From the NCBI GenBank assembly GCA_028283725.1, contig JAPWKC010000004.1:682001-746000 (forward strand): 64,000 nucleotides of DNA, given 5' to 3'. This DNA is from Neorhizobium sp. (GTDB lineage: Bacteria; Pseudomonadota; Alphaproteobacteria; Rhizobiales; Rhizobiaceae). Position numbers and translations under genes: made by a program. The notes under the pieces were generated by a model. It was given only the letters and a program-made list of their open reading frames with translations. It had not been told where the DNA came from and ran no database searches. The first letter of the stretch is position 1, and the number at the start of each line of letters is the position of its first letter. Shown here one piece after another: positions 34,081 to 44,360 of this stretch.

Positions 34081-34230
34081 ATGACCGGCAGCAACAATCT
34101 CTATCTCGTCATCGGCGCTCTTCTGGTCGTCGTCATCGGCCTTGGCGGATACGTGTATCACGAGCAGACCAAGCCGAAGGGCGTCGAGCTGAGCATCGGT
34201 CAGGACGGCGTCAAGGTGCAGGAAAAATAG
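34081..34230 (+). CDS. Tiny single-pass membrane protein, unknown function
   Basis: A 49-residue protein: short N-terminus, one membrane helix (LYLVIGALLVVVIGLGGYVYHE), then a polar tail GVELSIGQDGVKVQEK. GGGGG precedes the ATG at 34081; the frame is open upstream but has no other good start. I recall similar tiny proteins in other Rhizobiaceae, but no function. Confidence 0.7.
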   Translation: MTGSNNLYLVIGALLVVVIGLGGYVYHEQTKPKGVELSIGQDGVKVQEK

Positions 34231-34326
34231 TATATCTTTCAATATAAGAATGTTAGGAAATACACTCTTATACTGACGATACGCGTTCACCTTCGAAGTC
34301 GACGAAGCCTATGCAGGGGAGCAAGC

Positions 34327-34515
34327 ATGACGTCGCATTCCAATATCGGTGAAATACAGAATAACGATCTGAAGAAGGTCTGGAGCGTCGCGGATTTCTC
34401 GCGGCGCTATCGGCTCGACAGGGAGGAAGAATCGCGGCTCCTGAAGCTTCTGGGGCCGTTTGCCTCGGAGCAGGAACTGCTGATGAACGCCAGCAGGGCG
34501 CCTCGCTTCCGCTGA
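34327..34515 (+). CDS. Small hypothetical protein (62 residues)
   Basis: A 62-residue, charged, soluble protein with a helical middle (SVADFSRRYRLDREEESRLLKLLGPFASEQELL). AGGGGAGC lies at good distance from the ATG, and an AT-rich promoter-like stretch precedes it (34231-34280). The pattern resembles small regulators or adaptor proteins, but I recognise no family. Real gene likely because of start context and amino-acid composition. Confidence 0.65.
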   Translation: MTSHSNIGEIQNNDLKKVWSVADFSRRYRLDREEESRLLKLLGPFASEQELLMNASRAPRFR

Positions 34516-34705
34516 TCTCCAGCCCTGGATCACAGAACCTGCGCGGCTGTGCTTTTGCCGCCCTGAACAGGATTTCTGTGCGCGCAGCTCTTCCCTATCC
34601 TTGATTGAAAATCCGGGTTGCGGAACCTTTCGAGGGCTCGTCGGTTCATACTTCATCCATTTGAAGCGCCGTTCGGACATTCCGAAGCGCAGAAGGAGGA
34701 GGATT

Positions 34706-35041
34706 ATGATTACGACACTTGCCAAAGCCGGATTTGCTCTGACGCTATCGGTCGGCGCAATCTGTGCATCGGTCCTGCCAGCCTCGGCCCAGGACATGGA
34801 ACTGCGGATCGGTCCCAATGGCGTACGCCCGGTGATCCGCGACAATCAGGACAATCGCGACCGCGATATGCGTCGTGCGGGTTGCAGCCCGAGCGACGCC
34901 CGCGATGCAGCTCTCGACGAAGGATTTCGCAGGCCGCAAGTCACCCGCGTGACGAACCGCAGCGTCACCGTCGAAGGCATGACGCGCGACGGCATGGACA
35001 GGATCGTCTTCGCCAACAGGCCGGGATGCCCGGAAATGTGA
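34706..35041 (+). CDS. Secreted hypothetical protein (111 residues)
   Basis: Signal peptide MITTLAKAGFALTLSVGAICASVLPASAQ, then a mature part of about 82 residues with an acidic-basic stretch (IRDNQDNRDRDMRR) and two cysteines (AGCSPSDA and RPGCPEM) that may form a disulfide. AAGGAGGAGG precedes the ATG. Such proteins are frequent in Rhizobiales; the function is unknown. A terminator follows 39 bases after the stop. Confidence 0.8.
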   Translation: MITTLAKAGFALTLSVGAICASVLPASAQDMELRIGPNGVRPVIRDNQDNRDRDMRRAGCSPSDARDAALDEGFRRPQVTRVTNRSVTVEGMTRDGMDRIVFANRPGCPEM

Positions 35042-35079
35042 TCTGCCGCATGGCCCGACGCAAACCGATGCCGAATTGC

Positions 35080-35103
35080 AAAGCCCCGCTCCGCGGGGCT
35101 TTG
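35080..35103 (+). terminator. Terminator after the secreted 111-residue protein
   Basis: AAAGCCCCGC, TCC loop, GCGGGGCTTT. Only a short T-run follows. Confidence 0.8.
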
Positions 35104-35288
35104 TCATGCCGACACATGATCTGACCTTGCGGGCATGTTTCGGTCGTTATGTCTTGGTGTGCAGGTCTCGGTCGGCATGTCTTGGTGGGCATCTCTTCCC
35201 AGGCGTGACTTCTTGCGAAAATTCGGATTTTTCCCTTGCACGGCGCAGGCCGTGTCAGTATGGAGAGCATGCTTCTAACGAAGCTGGT

Positions 35289-35365
<77 letters not shown>

Positions 35366-35612
35366 TTGAATACCTTGGTTTCAGGGTATGTCGTTCTCTC
35401 CCCCAACGGTCTCTCAAGACCGAGAAGAGAACGAAGGGATCGATGATCCAACCATTTCCAAAAAAACAGACCGTTGCGGTGTCCCCTACCCCGACAGAAT
35501 GGCGATGGCATGTCCTGCTTCGCGCTCGGCCTGCCTGTACTCGCATCGAACGAAAAAGGCCCCGCCACAATGGACGGAGCCTTCAAGGCCGTTGGAACAT
35601 CTGGTAGTTCGA

Positions 35613-36071
35613 TCAGGGATTGACGCACTGACGACGGGGACCGCCATAAGGCTGGTACGTATTGTCGGACGCCCGGTAAGAGCGATAGCGGGCATAGCAG
35701 GCCGACGCATGCGAATTGCTGCCGCGGTAGACCGTACGCGGCTGTGCCAGAACACCGCCGATGATCGCACCCGCCGCCAGACCGCCGATGATGGCGCCGG
35801 CATTTGAACCGCCATGATGCCTGCGGTAATCACGGTCGCCACGCCATTCGCGACGGCGATCCCGGTCGCGGTGCCCGTCCCAGCCGCCATGGCGACCATA
35901 AAAGGCGCGGTCACTCTGATTGCCTTTCGGCCGCCAGTATTGAACCTGCTGGACATCGTTTTGGGCACTTGCCTCCACCTTCGGCTGGCTGATCAGCGGA
36001 AGGGCGTTCGCCGGTGCGACGCCGGCAAAGGCCGTCAGCAGGGCGATCGCGGTAATCGTGAGCTTCTTCAT
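35613..36071 (-). CDS. BA14K-family secreted protein
   Basis: A 152-residue protein with a signal peptide (MKKLTITAIALLTAFAGVAPANA), an Arg/His/Gly-rich middle, a glycine-rich hydrophobic segment (AGAIIGGLAAGAIIGGVL), and the C-terminal BA14K signature CYARYRSYRASDNTYQPYGGP. BA14K was described in Brucella as an immunoreactive, lectin-like protein. In rhizobia the family is abundant, probably in the envelope. Single gene. Confidence 0.88.
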   Translation of the reverse strand: MKKLTITAIALLTAFAGVAPANALPLISQPKVEASAQNDVQQVQYWRPKGNQSDRAFYGRHGGWDGHRDRDRRREWRGDRDYRRHHGGSNAGAIIGGLAAGAIIGGVLAQPRTVYRGSNSHASACYARYRSYRASDNTYQPYGGPRRQCVNP

Positions 36072-36142
36072 GTTTCCTCACCTCATTCTTGCTGAAGATA
36101 TAAGGCGATAGAGGCTGGAATGTTCCATTCGACCAGAGCGCG

Positions 36143-36189
36143 GACAGCGGTTTTGGCTGTCACATTTGCGCGAGCGGTGATGCAAATGT
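36143..36189 (-). terminator. Paired hairpins after merR
   Basis: GACAGC-N7-GCTGTC (36143-36161) and ACATTTGC-N12-GCAAATGT (36162-36189), back to back between the merR stop and the BA14K upstream region. Terminator or operator; there is no T-run. Confidence 0.35.
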
Positions 36190-36208
36190 TGGAATGACAG
36201 GCGCCGCG

Positions 36209-36757
36209 TCAGCGAACCTGATCAAGCAGGCGCTTGCATTCCAGAAGATCAAACAGCGCTTCCTGCAAAAGCGCCCTGTCCTCCTTGCCGACGCTCGACT
36301 TTCCAATCGAGACGTCCGCCATATCGTCGTCGCCGGAAGCGCCGAAGCCGAAGAAACGGCTGCTCGGCTTGACCTTGGGGCGGCCCAGAACCTGGTCCTC
36401 CTCGGCCGTTACCGTCTTCGGCTCCACATGGCGTTCGATCTGGCGCTCGTTATTGGCCGCCATGATGGCTTCCATGGTCGCGACATCACCCGAAGCGATC
36501 GCCGCCACGAATTTGTTGCCGTTCGACTTCAGGAGCTTCTGGACGCCCTTGATCGTGTAGCCGTGGTCATAGAGGAGGTGGCGGATGCCTTTCAGCAGAT
36601 CGACATCCTCGGGCCGATAATAGCGACGGCCGCCGCCGCGCTTCATCGGCTTGATCTGGGGAAAACGCGTTTCCCAAAAGCGCAGCACATGCTGCGGCAG
36701 GTCGAGATCGTCGGCGACTTCGCTGATGGTGCGGAACGCGTCCGGGCTCTTGTCCAA
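36209..36757 (-). CDS. MerR-family transcriptional regulator
   Basis: A 182-residue protein with an N-terminal MerR winged helix ([45 protein letters not shown]). The long C-terminal part is specific to alphaproteobacteria, without the metal-binding cysteines of MerR itself. It is in the conserved plsX-fabH-ihfA-merR order, 287 bases downstream of ihfA. Targets and effector unknown. Confidence 0.9.
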   Translation of the reverse strand: MDKSPDAFRTISEVADDLDLPQHVLRFWETRFPQIKPMKRGGGRRYYRPEDVDLLKGIRHLLYDHGYTIKGVQKLLKSNGNKFVAAIASGDVATMEAIMAANNERQIERHVEPKTVTAEEDQVLGRPKVKPSSRFFGFGASGDDDMADVSIGKSSVGKEDRALLQEALFDLLECKRLLDQVR

Positions 36758-37044
36758 GGGTCATGTCTCCAAACAACGGCTCCGAGGGCTGCCGCACACG
36801 CGCGCCTTCCGGACACAGATACCGACCACCGGGCGGCAGAACCAAACTATGCGCCGAGTCGCACATATCTCAACGGCTTGCACCGTCGGATTCATGTATT
36901 TTCACAGGTTTGCGAAATCATGGCCGGCGGAGAAGACCGGCTTTCGTCTTGTAGAGATCGACGCCGATCGAGCGGCCCGCGCATGCGAGCCAACCGCCTG
37001 CACGACCTTTGACGGCGTCGGATGCCCTTTCGTCGCAAACGAGG

Positions 37045-37386
37045 TCAGGCGGCCGGAGTGGTGGCCGGCTTCTGCTTCGCCTTGCGGGCCGTATGAGCCT
37101 TCAGGATACGCTGCTTCAGCACGTTGGATGCCTTGAAGGTCATGACCTTGCGTGGCGATATCGGCACTTCCTCGCCGGTCTTCGGGTTTCGGCCGATGCG
37201 CTCGTTCTTGGCGCGGACCTGAAACGTGGCAAACGAGGATAATTTGACGACCTCGCCCCGCACGATGGCGTTACAGATCTCGTCGATCACCGTTTCCACC
37301 AGCTCGGCCGATTCGGTTCGAGAGAGCCCGACCTTGCGAAAAACCGATTCCGCCAGATCTGCCCGAGTAACTGTCTTGCCGACCAT
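37045..37386 (-). CDS. ihfA: Integration host factor subunit alpha
   Basis: A 113-residue HU/IHF-fold protein starting [22 protein letters not shown]. It has the beta-arm region [23 protein letters not shown] and an Ala/Lys-rich tail slightly longer than the E. coli protein. With IHF beta it bends DNA at specific sites. It is located after fabH in the usual alphaproteobacterial order. Confidence 0.95.
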   Translation of the reverse strand: MVGKTVTRADLAESVFRKVGLSRTESAELVETVIDEICNAIVRGEVVKLSSFATFQVRAKNERIGRNPKTGEEVPISPRKVMTFKASNVLKQRILKAHTARKAKQKPATTPAA

Positions 37387-37516
37387 GATCCCCGCCCGAT
37401 TTCAGATTTAAGTTATCAAAGCGAGGTGAGAGTATTTGGCTTAGGCGCAAGGGTCAAGCGTCTGTCCGCAATCGGTTATTTCCGCCCGGCGACAGTTGGG
37501 GCCGACAGCCTCGTTG

Positions 37517-38488
37517 CTACCAGCGGACGAGGAGCGCACCCCAGGTGAAACCGCCGCCCATGGCTTCCAGCATGACCAGATCGCCCTTTTTGATGCGGCC
37601 GTCGGCACAGGCCACAGACAGAGCCAGCGGAATGGAGGCGGCCGAGGTGTTGCCATGCAGATCGACGGTGACGACGACCTTCTCCGTGGGAATGCCGAGC
37701 TTCTTGGCGGAACCGTCGATAATGCGACGATTCGCCTGATGCGGCACCAGCCAGTCGAGATCATCGGCCGTCGTGCCGGTCGCCTCGAACGCACCTTCGA
37801 TGACATCGGTGATCATGCCGACCGCATGTTTGAAGACTTCGCGGCCTTCCATGCGCAGATGACCGACCGTGCCGGTGGATGACGGGCCGCCATCGACGAA
37901 CAGCTTTTCCTTGTGCGAGCCGTCGGAGCGCAGGCGCGATGTCAGGATGCCGCGATCGGCAATCGTGCCCTCGCCTTCCTGGGCTTCCAGCACCAGCGCG
38001 CCGGCGCCATCGCCGAAAAGCACGCAGGTGGTGCGGTCGTTCCAATCGAGGATACGCGAGAAGGTTTCTGCGCCGATGACCAGTGCGCGCTTGGCCATAC
38101 CACCACGGATATGCAGGTCGGCCGTCGCCATCGCATAGACGAAGCCGGTACAGACAGCCTGCATGTCGAAGGCATAGCCATGCGTCATGCCGAGCCTGTT
38201 CTGGATGTCGACAGCAGTGGCCGGGAATGTGTTATCGGGCGTCGAGGTGGCAACCAGAACGAGATCGATGTCATCGGCCGTCAGGCCGGCGTTTTCGAGC
38301 GCAGCCTTGGCAGCAGCGGTACCGAGCGTCACGGTGGTTTCGCCTTCGCCGGCGATATAACGCTGGTGAATGCCGGTGCGCTGGACGATCCATTCGTCCG
38401 TCGTATCGACGACTTCTTCCATTTCGCGGTTGGTCATCACCCGCTTGGGGAGCGCTGCCCCGAAACCGCGAACAACTGAACGGATCAT
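37517..38488 (-). CDS. fabH: 3-oxoacyl-ACP synthase III (FabH)
   Basis: A 323-residue thiolase-fold enzyme that starts fatty-acid synthesis by joining acetyl-CoA and malonyl-ACP. The Cys-His-Asn triad is visible in [17 protein letters not shown] and GNTSAASIP. Start at 38488 ([10 protein letters not shown]); further upstream codons are outside the family. It lies 19 bases after plsX on the same strand, forming the lipid-synthesis pair found in most bacteria. Confidence 0.96.
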   Translation of the reverse strand: MIRSVVRGFGAALPKRVMTNREMEEVVDTTDEWIVQRTGIHQRYIAGEGETTVTLGTAAAKAALENAGLTADDIDLVLVATSTPDNTFPATAVDIQNRLGMTHGYAFDMQAVCTGFVYAMATADLHIRGGMAKRALVIGAETFSRILDWNDRTTCVLFGDGAGALVLEAQEGEGTIADRGILTSRLRSDGSHKEKLFVDGGPSSTGTVGHLRMEGREVFKHAVGMITDVIEGAFEATGTTADDLDWLVPHQANRRIIDGSAKKLGIPTEKVVVTVDLHGNTSAASIPLALSVACADGRIKKGDLVMLEAMGGGFTWGALLVRW

Positions 38489-38507
38489 TTCACTTCTATC
38501 CCGTGGA

Positions 38508-39554
38508 TCACGCTGCTTCCGGGCCGGCAGGCGGCTGGTGCTTGGCATGATAAATTGTCAAATCCTGCGCGATCTTCGCGTTCAGGTCGTTGCGGGCCAT
38601 GTCGTAGCCGACATCGATCGCGGCGGCGAAGCCTTCGGCCGTCGCACCGCCATGGCTCTTGATGACGATGCCGTTGAGGCCGAGGAAAACACCGCCATTG
38701 ACCTTGTTCGGGTCCATCTTCTCACGCAGCCGGTCGAAGGCGGGCTTGGCCAGAAGATAGCCGATCCGGGCAAGAAGGGTGCGCGACATGGACTGGCGCA
38801 GAAGCGTGGCGATCTGCCGCGCCGTGCCTTCGGCCGCCTTCAGCGCGATATTGCCGGTAAAGCCCTCGGTGACAACCACATCGACCGTGCCCTTGCCAAT
38901 ATCGTCCCCCTCGACGAAGCCATGGTAGGAAATCGTCGGCAGGCTTGCATCGCGGATCAGCCGACCGGCTTCCTTGACCTCTTCCTGACCCTTGACCTCT
39001 TCGACGCCGACATTGAGCAGACCGACCGTGGGCCGCTCGATTTCGAAGAGCGCGCGCGCCATGGCGCCACCCATCAGAGCAAAGTCGAGGAGCTGTTGGG
39101 CATCGGCACCGATCGTCGCGCCGATATCGAGCACGATGCTTTCTCCGCGCAGTGTCGGCCAGATGCCGGCGATCGCCGGACGCTCGATGCTGGCCATGGT
39201 GCGCAGGCAGAATTTCGCCATCGCCATCAGCGCTCCGGTATTGCCGGCAGAGACGCAAACATCAGCATCGCCGCGCTTCACCGCCTCGATCGACCGCCAC
39301 ATGGTCGAAACATAGCGGCCACGGCGCAGCGCCGAGCTGGGCTTTTCATCCATGGCAACGGCAAGTTCGCATTCATGAAAGACGGAGCGTTCGGCAAGCT
39401 TCGGGTATTTCGCGAGATAAGGCTCGCACTGGGCCTTCAGGCCGTAGATGAGAAAGGTGACGTCCGGGTGCCTCTCAAGCGCCTTGGCGGCACCCGGAAT
39501 GACGACCTCGGGACCAAAATCGCCACCCATCGCATCAAGAGAAATTCTGACCAC
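38508..39554 (-). CDS. plsX: Phosphate acyltransferase PlsX
   Basis: A 348-residue enzyme that makes acyl-phosphate from acyl-ACP for phospholipid synthesis. It has the N-terminal motif [19 protein letters not shown] and later [15 protein letters not shown]. The start is GTG at 39554 preceded by AGGGA; the open frame extends upstream without family match. It leads directly into fabH. An upstream yceD gene is 147 bases away. Confidence 0.95.
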   Translation of the reverse strand: MVRISLDAMGGDFGPEVVIPGAAKALERHPDVTFLIYGLKAQCEPYLAKYPKLAERSVFHECELAVAMDEKPSSALRRGRYVSTMWRSIEAVKRGDADVCVSAGNTGALMAMAKFCLRTMASIERPAIAGIWPTLRGESIVLDIGATIGADAQQLLDFALMGGAMARALFEIERPTVGLLNVGVEEVKGQEEVKEAGRLIRDASLPTISYHGFVEGDDIGKGTVDVVVTEGFTGNIALKAAEGTARQIATLLRQSMSRTLLARIGYLLAKPAFDRLREKMDPNKVNGGVFLGLNGIVIKSHGGATAEGFAAAIDVGYDMARNDLNAKIAQDLTIYHAKHQPPAGPEAA

Positions 39555-39701
39555 GCGTCCCTGATCCTTATCTTCGCCGCGGCAGGAGCTGCTATTTCGG
39601 CCCTGCACTCATTCTCGCATTCATCACGCCGCTGCCTATGCAGCGCCGTGCCGGCGAATTCGTGGCCAAAATATAGTTTTTGTCGCCGGGCACAACAGCC
39701 C

Positions 39702-40268
39702 TCAGTCCTTTTTCCAGTCTTTCAGGGCTGCGAACGGGTTCGGGCGACCGCTCGGCTCGTCAGGGCTGGTCTCGATATGATCGGCAAATTCGACGCCTGC
39801 CTTGCGCGGATAAGGATCGATGGCAAGGGCTGCGAACTCGGCAACGATGGCGCCGGCATCGATCGTGTCGCCGGTAAACTGTTCCGGCAGATCCGGGCCC
39901 TCCGGATCGAGCACCATCTCGGCCTGCTCGTTGGTGACGATGCGGGCGAGCTTGGAACCTTCGGGCACGAAGATCTGCTCGATCGGTTCGTCGATCGTCG
40001 ATTCGACGGGCTCCATCGTCAGGACGCATTCCTGAACCAGCGCGGCCTGTACCCGGCCCCTGATCCGGACACCATCCTTCTTCCAGCGGGCGATCTGCAG
40101 ATCGGCCTTCAAAAGCTTCACTTCCAGAACGTCCCAGAGCACGGCCAGCCCCTTCAGTTCCCTGGGGTCGGCCTCGACACGCACGGAAACGGCGTTGGCC
40201 GAGATATGCGCCACCTTGACGGGATAGGAGAAAGGCGGCTTTTCCGCCTCGATATGCGTCGTCTTCAT
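39702..40268 (-). CDS. YceD-family protein (DUF177)
   Basis: A 188-residue alphaproteobacterial YceD/DUF177 protein. It shows the segments LKADLQIARWKKDGVRIRGRVQAALVQECVLTMEPV and DLPEQFTGDTIDAGAIVAEFAALAIDPYPRK. The family is tied to large-subunit rRNA or L32 metabolism and lies near plsX in most bacteria, as here. Its start shares one base with the stop of the upstream chaperone gene. Confidence 0.9.
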   Translation of the reverse strand: MKTTHIEAEKPPFSYPVKVAHISANAVSVRVEADPRELKGLAVLWDVLEVKLLKADLQIARWKKDGVRIRGRVQAALVQECVLTMEPVESTIDEPIEQIFVPEGSKLARIVTNEQAEMVLDPEGPDLPEQFTGDTIDAGAIVAEFAALAIDPYPRKAGVEFADHIETSPDEPSGRPNPFAALKDWKKD

Positions 40269-40810
40269 CAGTCCTCACTTCGCGGCGGCAGCAAATTGGC
40301 CTGGCCGCGGGAAATATCATCTTCAGTCTGCGCCAACAGGCCGGCCTCGGCCGCCACCATCCAGCTTGCCAGAGCACTCATTTCGGGTGCTGCCGGCGTG
40401 TCCGGATGGATATTGCGCCGAAGCGCCGCAGCCAGTGCGCCGGCATCTGCGGCATCCATCGCGCCAGCATACGCCTCCAAGCGCCCGTAGAACATGCCCG
40501 CCAGCTTCTTCATCCGCTTCGGCACGCCCTGATCGCCGATCCCGAGCTCGCGAATCGAATGATCGAGATCCTGAAAGAAAAGATCGACGATCGATTGCGC
40601 CAGTTCCTGGCCGCTGACGGATGATTGCCGGGTGCGCCTGAAAAACAGGATCATCACCACCGACAGCATCTCGAAACGGCCCATGACCGTGTCGGGAACC
40701 CCCATATCACGGTAGAAGGCCGGCGCGCGCGCAGCCTGCGTCAATGCCGCATACTGCCGATCGACGATCGCCCGATTATGGCTTTTCTTCCTGAACAGGC
40801 CGAAGAACAT
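40268..40810 (-). CDS. Ubiquinol-cytochrome c chaperone family protein (CBP3-like)
   Basis: A 180-residue protein starting MFFGLFRKKSHNRAIVDRQYAAL. It has the CBP3 domain features AFYRDMGVPDTVMGRFEML, FFQDLDHSIRELGIGDQGVPKRMKKLAGMFYGRL and the following acidic tail. Mitochondrial CBP3 helps cytochrome b translation and bc1 assembly. Bacterial members are presumed to help the same complex. It overlaps yceD by one base, giving translational coupling. Start at 40810; the upstream open frame is not family-like. Confidence 0.88.
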   Translation of the reverse strand: MFFGLFRKKSHNRAIVDRQYAALTQAARAPAFYRDMGVPDTVMGRFEMLSVVMILFFRRTRQSSVSGQELAQSIVDLFFQDLDHSIRELGIGDQGVPKRMKKLAGMFYGRLEAYAGAMDAADAGALAAALRRNIHPDTPAAPEMSALASWMVAAEAGLLAQTEDDISRGQANLLPPRSED

Positions 40811-41082
40811 CGATATTTCCGTGTTGACGATCCCGGTCAAAGGCAAAGACCTGCGACAGCCGATGTTGCATGCAGACGAAAGCTGGTTTACCGAAGCAGG
40901 CGCGAATTGCAATGCCGTTCCGCCGAGCGCGTTTCGGGAGTTGGCCGACAGAGGGAGAGTTTTGCCTCTGCCCAGGCCCGCCTCCCCGGAATAGCCACAA
41001 TGCCATGAATAGCAGGTAGCCGACATCGGCGGCGAATTGATACGTGGGGGTACCGTTGAACAAGCGGGTTTTCGGATACGAA

Positions 41083-41571
41083 ATGAGACTGGTGAACAAA
41101 ACCGCAGCTGCGATGATTGTCGCGTCACTCGCGGTGACGGGTTGCACCTCCATGAACATCGGCGACACGATCTATAACGGATATGTGGTCGATGAGCAGT
41201 CGCTGAACCTCATCCCGGTGGGATCGAGCCGCGAGCAGGTGCTTCTGACGATGGGAACGCCGTCGACGACGGCAACCTTCGACAATGAGGTGTTCTACTA
41301 CATCTCGCAAAAGCGCGAGCGGCCTGTGGCTTTCATGAAGCCGCATATCGTCAGCCAGTCGATCCTGGCGATCTATTTCGACAAGAACGGCGTCGTTGCC
41401 AAGCGCGCCAATTACGCGCTGCAGGACGGCAAGGTGTTCGACACGATCAGCCGCACGACGCCGACCGGCGGTCGCGACCTGAGCTTCCTCCAGCAGCTCC
41501 TCGCCGGCGGCTCTGGTGCCGCAAGCAGCGGCGCGAATGCAGTGAAAAACATGTTCCAGAACATGAAGTAA
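41083..41571 (+). CDS. bamE: Outer-membrane assembly lipoprotein BamE (SmpA/OmlA)
   Basis: A 162-residue lipoprotein with lipobox SLAVTGC and the BamE fold pattern NLIPVGSSREQVLLTMGTPSTTATFDNEVFYYISQ. It is a part of the BAM complex that inserts outer-membrane beta-barrel proteins. I chose ATG 41083; a longer frame from 41044 would place extra residues before the signal peptide. A strong terminator follows. Divergent from the CBP3-like gene. Confidence 0.92.
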   Translation: MRLVNKTAAAMIVASLAVTGCTSMNIGDTIYNGYVVDEQSLNLIPVGSSREQVLLTMGTPSTTATFDNEVFYYISQKRERPVAFMKPHIVSQSILAIYFDKNGVVAKRANYALQDGKVFDTISRTTPTGGRDLSFLQQLLAGGSGAASSGANAVKNMFQNMK

Positions 41572-41593
41572 GCACGCAGCACGCGATCAAAAC

Positions 41594-41632
41594 AAAAAGC
41601 CTCGCGAAGGTCAGCTTCGCGAGGCTTTTTTT
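41594..41632 (+). terminator. Terminator after bamE
   Basis: Long perfect stem AAAAAGCCTCGCGAAG with CTTCGCGAGGCTTTTT, flanked by A- and T-runs. It works in both directions. Confidence 0.93.
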
Positions 41633-41816
41633 GTTGCACTTGGCTATGGTGCACAAAAACAGATCATCTATCATATTTATCGATGATGGCGAAAGCAGAT
41701 GTGCGCTGCCACGCATACCGGAGATGATGGGCACTCCGGCTTTGGCGAAAGCCTCGCTGTCATTCTGGAGATGATCTATGTGGTATTTGCCATTTAGCAT
41801 CACTCTTACGATACGG

Positions 41817-41851
41817 AAAACCCGCACGAGCTGGCAGGCAAGCGTGCGGGT
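41817..41851 (-). terminator. Terminator after hppA
   Basis: On the minus strand ACCCGCACG, a 14-base loop, CGTGCGGGT followed by TTT. It lies about 105 bases past the hppA stop, after another hairpin. Confidence 0.75.
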
Positions 41852-41867
41852 CAATTTCCTGATCTAA

Positions 41868-41904
41868 GAGCACGGAGGCGGGGTTTGAGCCCCGTCTCCT
41901 GCTC
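41868..41904. other. Long imperfect hairpin in the hppA 3' region
   Basis: GAGCA-GGAG-CGGGG on the left pairs with CCCCG-CTCC-TGCTC on the right, with one bulge and one G-T pair, closed by TTTGAG. It is a structured RNA element of unknown role between the hppA stop and its terminator. Confidence 0.5.
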
Positions 41905-41956
41905 CAGCAATGTAACCATCTCTCGGCAAATTATCAAGTGAAGGCCATTTCCACCC

Positions 41957-44098
41957 TTACCCCGCCAGCACCGCCAGCAGCAGCAGCGCCACGATATTGG
42001 TGATCTTAATGGCCGGATTGACGGCCGGGCCGGCAGTATCCTTGTAGGGATCTCCAACGGTATCGCCTGTGACAGACGCCTTATGGGCCTCCGATCCCTT
42101 CATATGGCGATGGCCATCCTTGTCGACGAAGCCGTCCTCGAAGCTCTTCTTGGCATTGTCCCAGGCGCCGCCGCCCGAGGTCATCGAGATCGCGACGAAG
42201 AGGCCGTTGATGATGACGCCGAGAAGCGAGGCACCGAGTGCTGCAAAGGCCGAGGCCTTGTCGCCGCCGGAAACGAGAAGCACGCCGAAATACGCGACGA
42301 TCGGCGCCAGAACCGGAAGAAGCGAGGGAATGATCATTTCCCTGATCGCCGCGCGGGTCAGCATGTCCACGGCTCGACCGTAATCCGGCTTGTCGGTGCC
42401 CTGCATGATGCCGGGCTTTTCGCGGAACTGCCGGCGGACTTCCTCGACGACGGCGCCGCCGGCCTTGCCGACGGCGGTCATGGCAATGCCGCCGAAAAGG
42501 TAGGGGATGAGGCCGCCAAAGAGCAGTCCGGCCACGACATAGGGATTGGAGAGACTGAAGGACACGGCACCGACGCCCTGGAAATACGGATATTGCTGCG
42601 GGTTGGATGTGAAGTAGTTGAGGTCGTTGGCATAGGCTGCGAACAGGACAAGCGCGCCGAGGCCGGCAGAGCCGATGGCATAGCCCTTGGTCACCGCCTT
42701 GGTGGTGTTGCCGACCGCATCAAGCGCGTCGGTCGCCTTGCGGACCTCCGGCGACAGATGGGACATTTCGGCGATGCCACCGGCATTGTCGGTGACGGGA
42801 CCGAAGGCATCGAGCGCGACGATCATGCCGGCAAGGCCCAGCATCGCAGTGACCGCAATGCCGGTGCCGAACAGGCCGCCGAACTGATAGGTGGCGATGA
42901 TGCCGCCGACGATGACGATCGCCGGCAATGCGGTCGATTCGAGCGATACCGCGAGCCCCTGAATGACGTTGGTGCCGTGGCCGGTGACGGAGGCCTGGGC
43001 GATGGAATTGACCGGCCGCTTGTTGGTGCCGGTATAATATTCAGTGATGACGACGATGAGCGCGGTCACGATGAGGCCGATCAGGCCGCAGACGAAGAGA
43101 TTGCCGCCGGTGATTTCCTTGCCGGCGACGGTGCCGATCGCGCCCCAGCCGATGGTGATCGACGTGGCAAGCGCCAGTCCGAGAATGGACAGGAGGCCGG
43201 TGACGATGAGCCCCCTGTAGAGCGCGCCCATGATCGAGCCATTGGCGCCCAGGCGGACGAAGAACGTGCCGACGATCGAGGTCAGGATGCAGGTGCCGCA
43301 GATGGCAAGCGGATAGATCATCGCCGTTTCCAGCACCGGCGTGCCGGCAAAGAAGATCGCCGCCAGAACCATGGTGGCAACGACGGAGACAGCATATGTC
43401 TCGAACAGGTCGGCCGCCATGCCGGCGCAATCGCCGACATTGTCGCCGACATTGTCGGCAATGGTGGCGGGGTTGCGCGGATCGTCCTCCGGGATACCCG
43501 CCTCCACCTTGCCGACGAGATCGCCGCCGACATCGGCACCTTTCGTAAAGATGCCGCCGCCAAGGCGCGCGAAGATCGAGATCAGCGAAGCGCCGAAGCC
43601 GAGCGAGACCAGCGCGTCGATGACGTCGCGCGAGCCCGAGGGATGGCCAAGGCCGGCCGTCAGGATGAGGTAATAGATGGAGACGCCGAGAAGGGCGAGC
43701 CCGGCCACCAGCATGCCGGTAATGGCACCGGACTTGAAGGCGATCTCAAGCCCGGCGCCGAGGCTGATCGACGACGCCTGGGCCGTGCGGACATTGGCGC
43801 GCACCGAGACATGCATGCCGATAAAGCCGGCAGTTCCTGAAAGCACGGCCCCAACGACGAAGCCGATCGCCGCCGTCAGCGACAGAAGCCAGGCAACAAT
43901 GACCGCCACGACGACGCCGACGATGGCAATCGTCAAATACTGGCGCGACAGATAGGCCTGCGCACCCTCCCTGATATAGCCGGCAATTTCCTGCATGCGG
44001 GCATTGCCCTGATCGGCGGCCATCACGGATCGCGTCGCCCATATGGCATAGACGATCGACGCGAGGCCGCAGACGATCACACCCAGAATTACGGTCAT
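41957..44098 (-). CDS. hppA: Membrane proton-pumping pyrophosphatase, K+-independent type
   Basis: A 713-residue integral membrane protein with about 16 segments that pumps protons with energy from pyrophosphate. Substrate-site motifs include [40 protein letters not shown]. The switch motif reads [10 protein letters not shown], where the lysine marks the potassium-independent subfamily. Start at 44098 ([12 protein letters not shown]) follows GAGAGG. It is transcribed alone, with a structured 3' region. The window also encodes a secreted soluble pyrophosphatase at 1801-2406. Confidence 0.95.
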   Translation of the reverse strand: MTVILGVIVCGLASIVYAIWATRSVMAADQGNARMQEIAGYIREGAQAYLSRQYLTIAIVGVVVAVIVAWLLSLTAAIGFVVGAVLSGTAGFIGMHVSVRANVRTAQASSISLGAGLEIAFKSGAITGMLVAGLALLGVSIYYLILTAGLGHPSGSRDVIDALVSLGFGASLISIFARLGGGIFTKGADVGGDLVGKVEAGIPEDDPRNPATIADNVGDNVGDCAGMAADLFETYAVSVVATMVLAAIFFAGTPVLETAMIYPLAICGTCILTSIVGTFFVRLGANGSIMGALYRGLIVTGLLSILGLALATSITIGWGAIGTVAGKEITGGNLFVCGLIGLIVTALIVVITEYYTGTNKRPVNSIAQASVTGHGTNVIQGLAVSLESTALPAIVIVGGIIATYQFGGLFGTGIAVTAMLGLAGMIVALDAFGPVTDNAGGIAEMSHLSPEVRKATDALDAVGNTTKAVTKGYAIGSAGLGALVLFAAYANDLNYFTSNPQQYPYFQGVGAVSFSLSNPYVVAGLLFGGLIPYLFGGIAMTAVGKAGGAVVEEVRRQFREKPGIMQGTDKPDYGRAVDMLTRAAIREMIIPSLLPVLAPIVAYFGVLLVSGGDKASAFAALGASLLGVIINGLFVAISMTSGGGAWDNAKKSFEDGFVDKDGHRHMKGSEAHKASVTGDTVGDPYKDTAGPAVNPAIKITNIVALLLLAVLAG

Positions 44099-44300
44099 GC
44101 GCTTTTCCTCTCCCAGTTGACCTCTCGAAGCAGACCGGGCGGCGCGCGCCGATCCCGGCCGTTCGCATCGTTTGACGACCGATCCCCTCCCAAGGATCGG
44201 AATTTCGTCATGCAAGGGAAGATTGCGGTGGCGCGTGGAACACGTCAAGATCCGCCAGTGTCGCAAAGCGACGGAGATTGCATTTGGCAACCGGAAAAGC

Positions 44301-44336
44301 AAAGGCCCGCCAACCGTTTTCGGTCAGCGGGCCTTC
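44301..44336 (-). terminator. Terminator after nusB
   Basis: AAAGGCCCGC (44301-44310) with GCGGGCCTT (44327-44335) and an inner ACCG/CGGT stem, read on the minus strand and followed by T-rich sequence. Confidence 0.85.
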
Positions 44337-44360
44337 AATATAGGCGATCCTGGCCTGGCG

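Larger units (their letters stand above)
41572..41956. other. Intergenic region between bamE and hppA
   Basis: A 385-base gap with two convergent ends: the bamE terminator at left and two hairpins of the hppA 3' region at right. A 136-codon minus-strand frame runs through this gap but also through the bamE terminator, so I do not call it a gene. Confidence 0.6.

Noticed and set aside
41447..41854. 136-codon minus-strand frame after bamE
   Set aside because: It runs through the strong bamE terminator and into bamE itself, with no known domain.
41868..41904. tRNA-like T-arm in the hppA 3' region
   Set aside because: The loop TTTGAG lacks the conserved T-loop bases and no other cloverleaf arms can be drawn.
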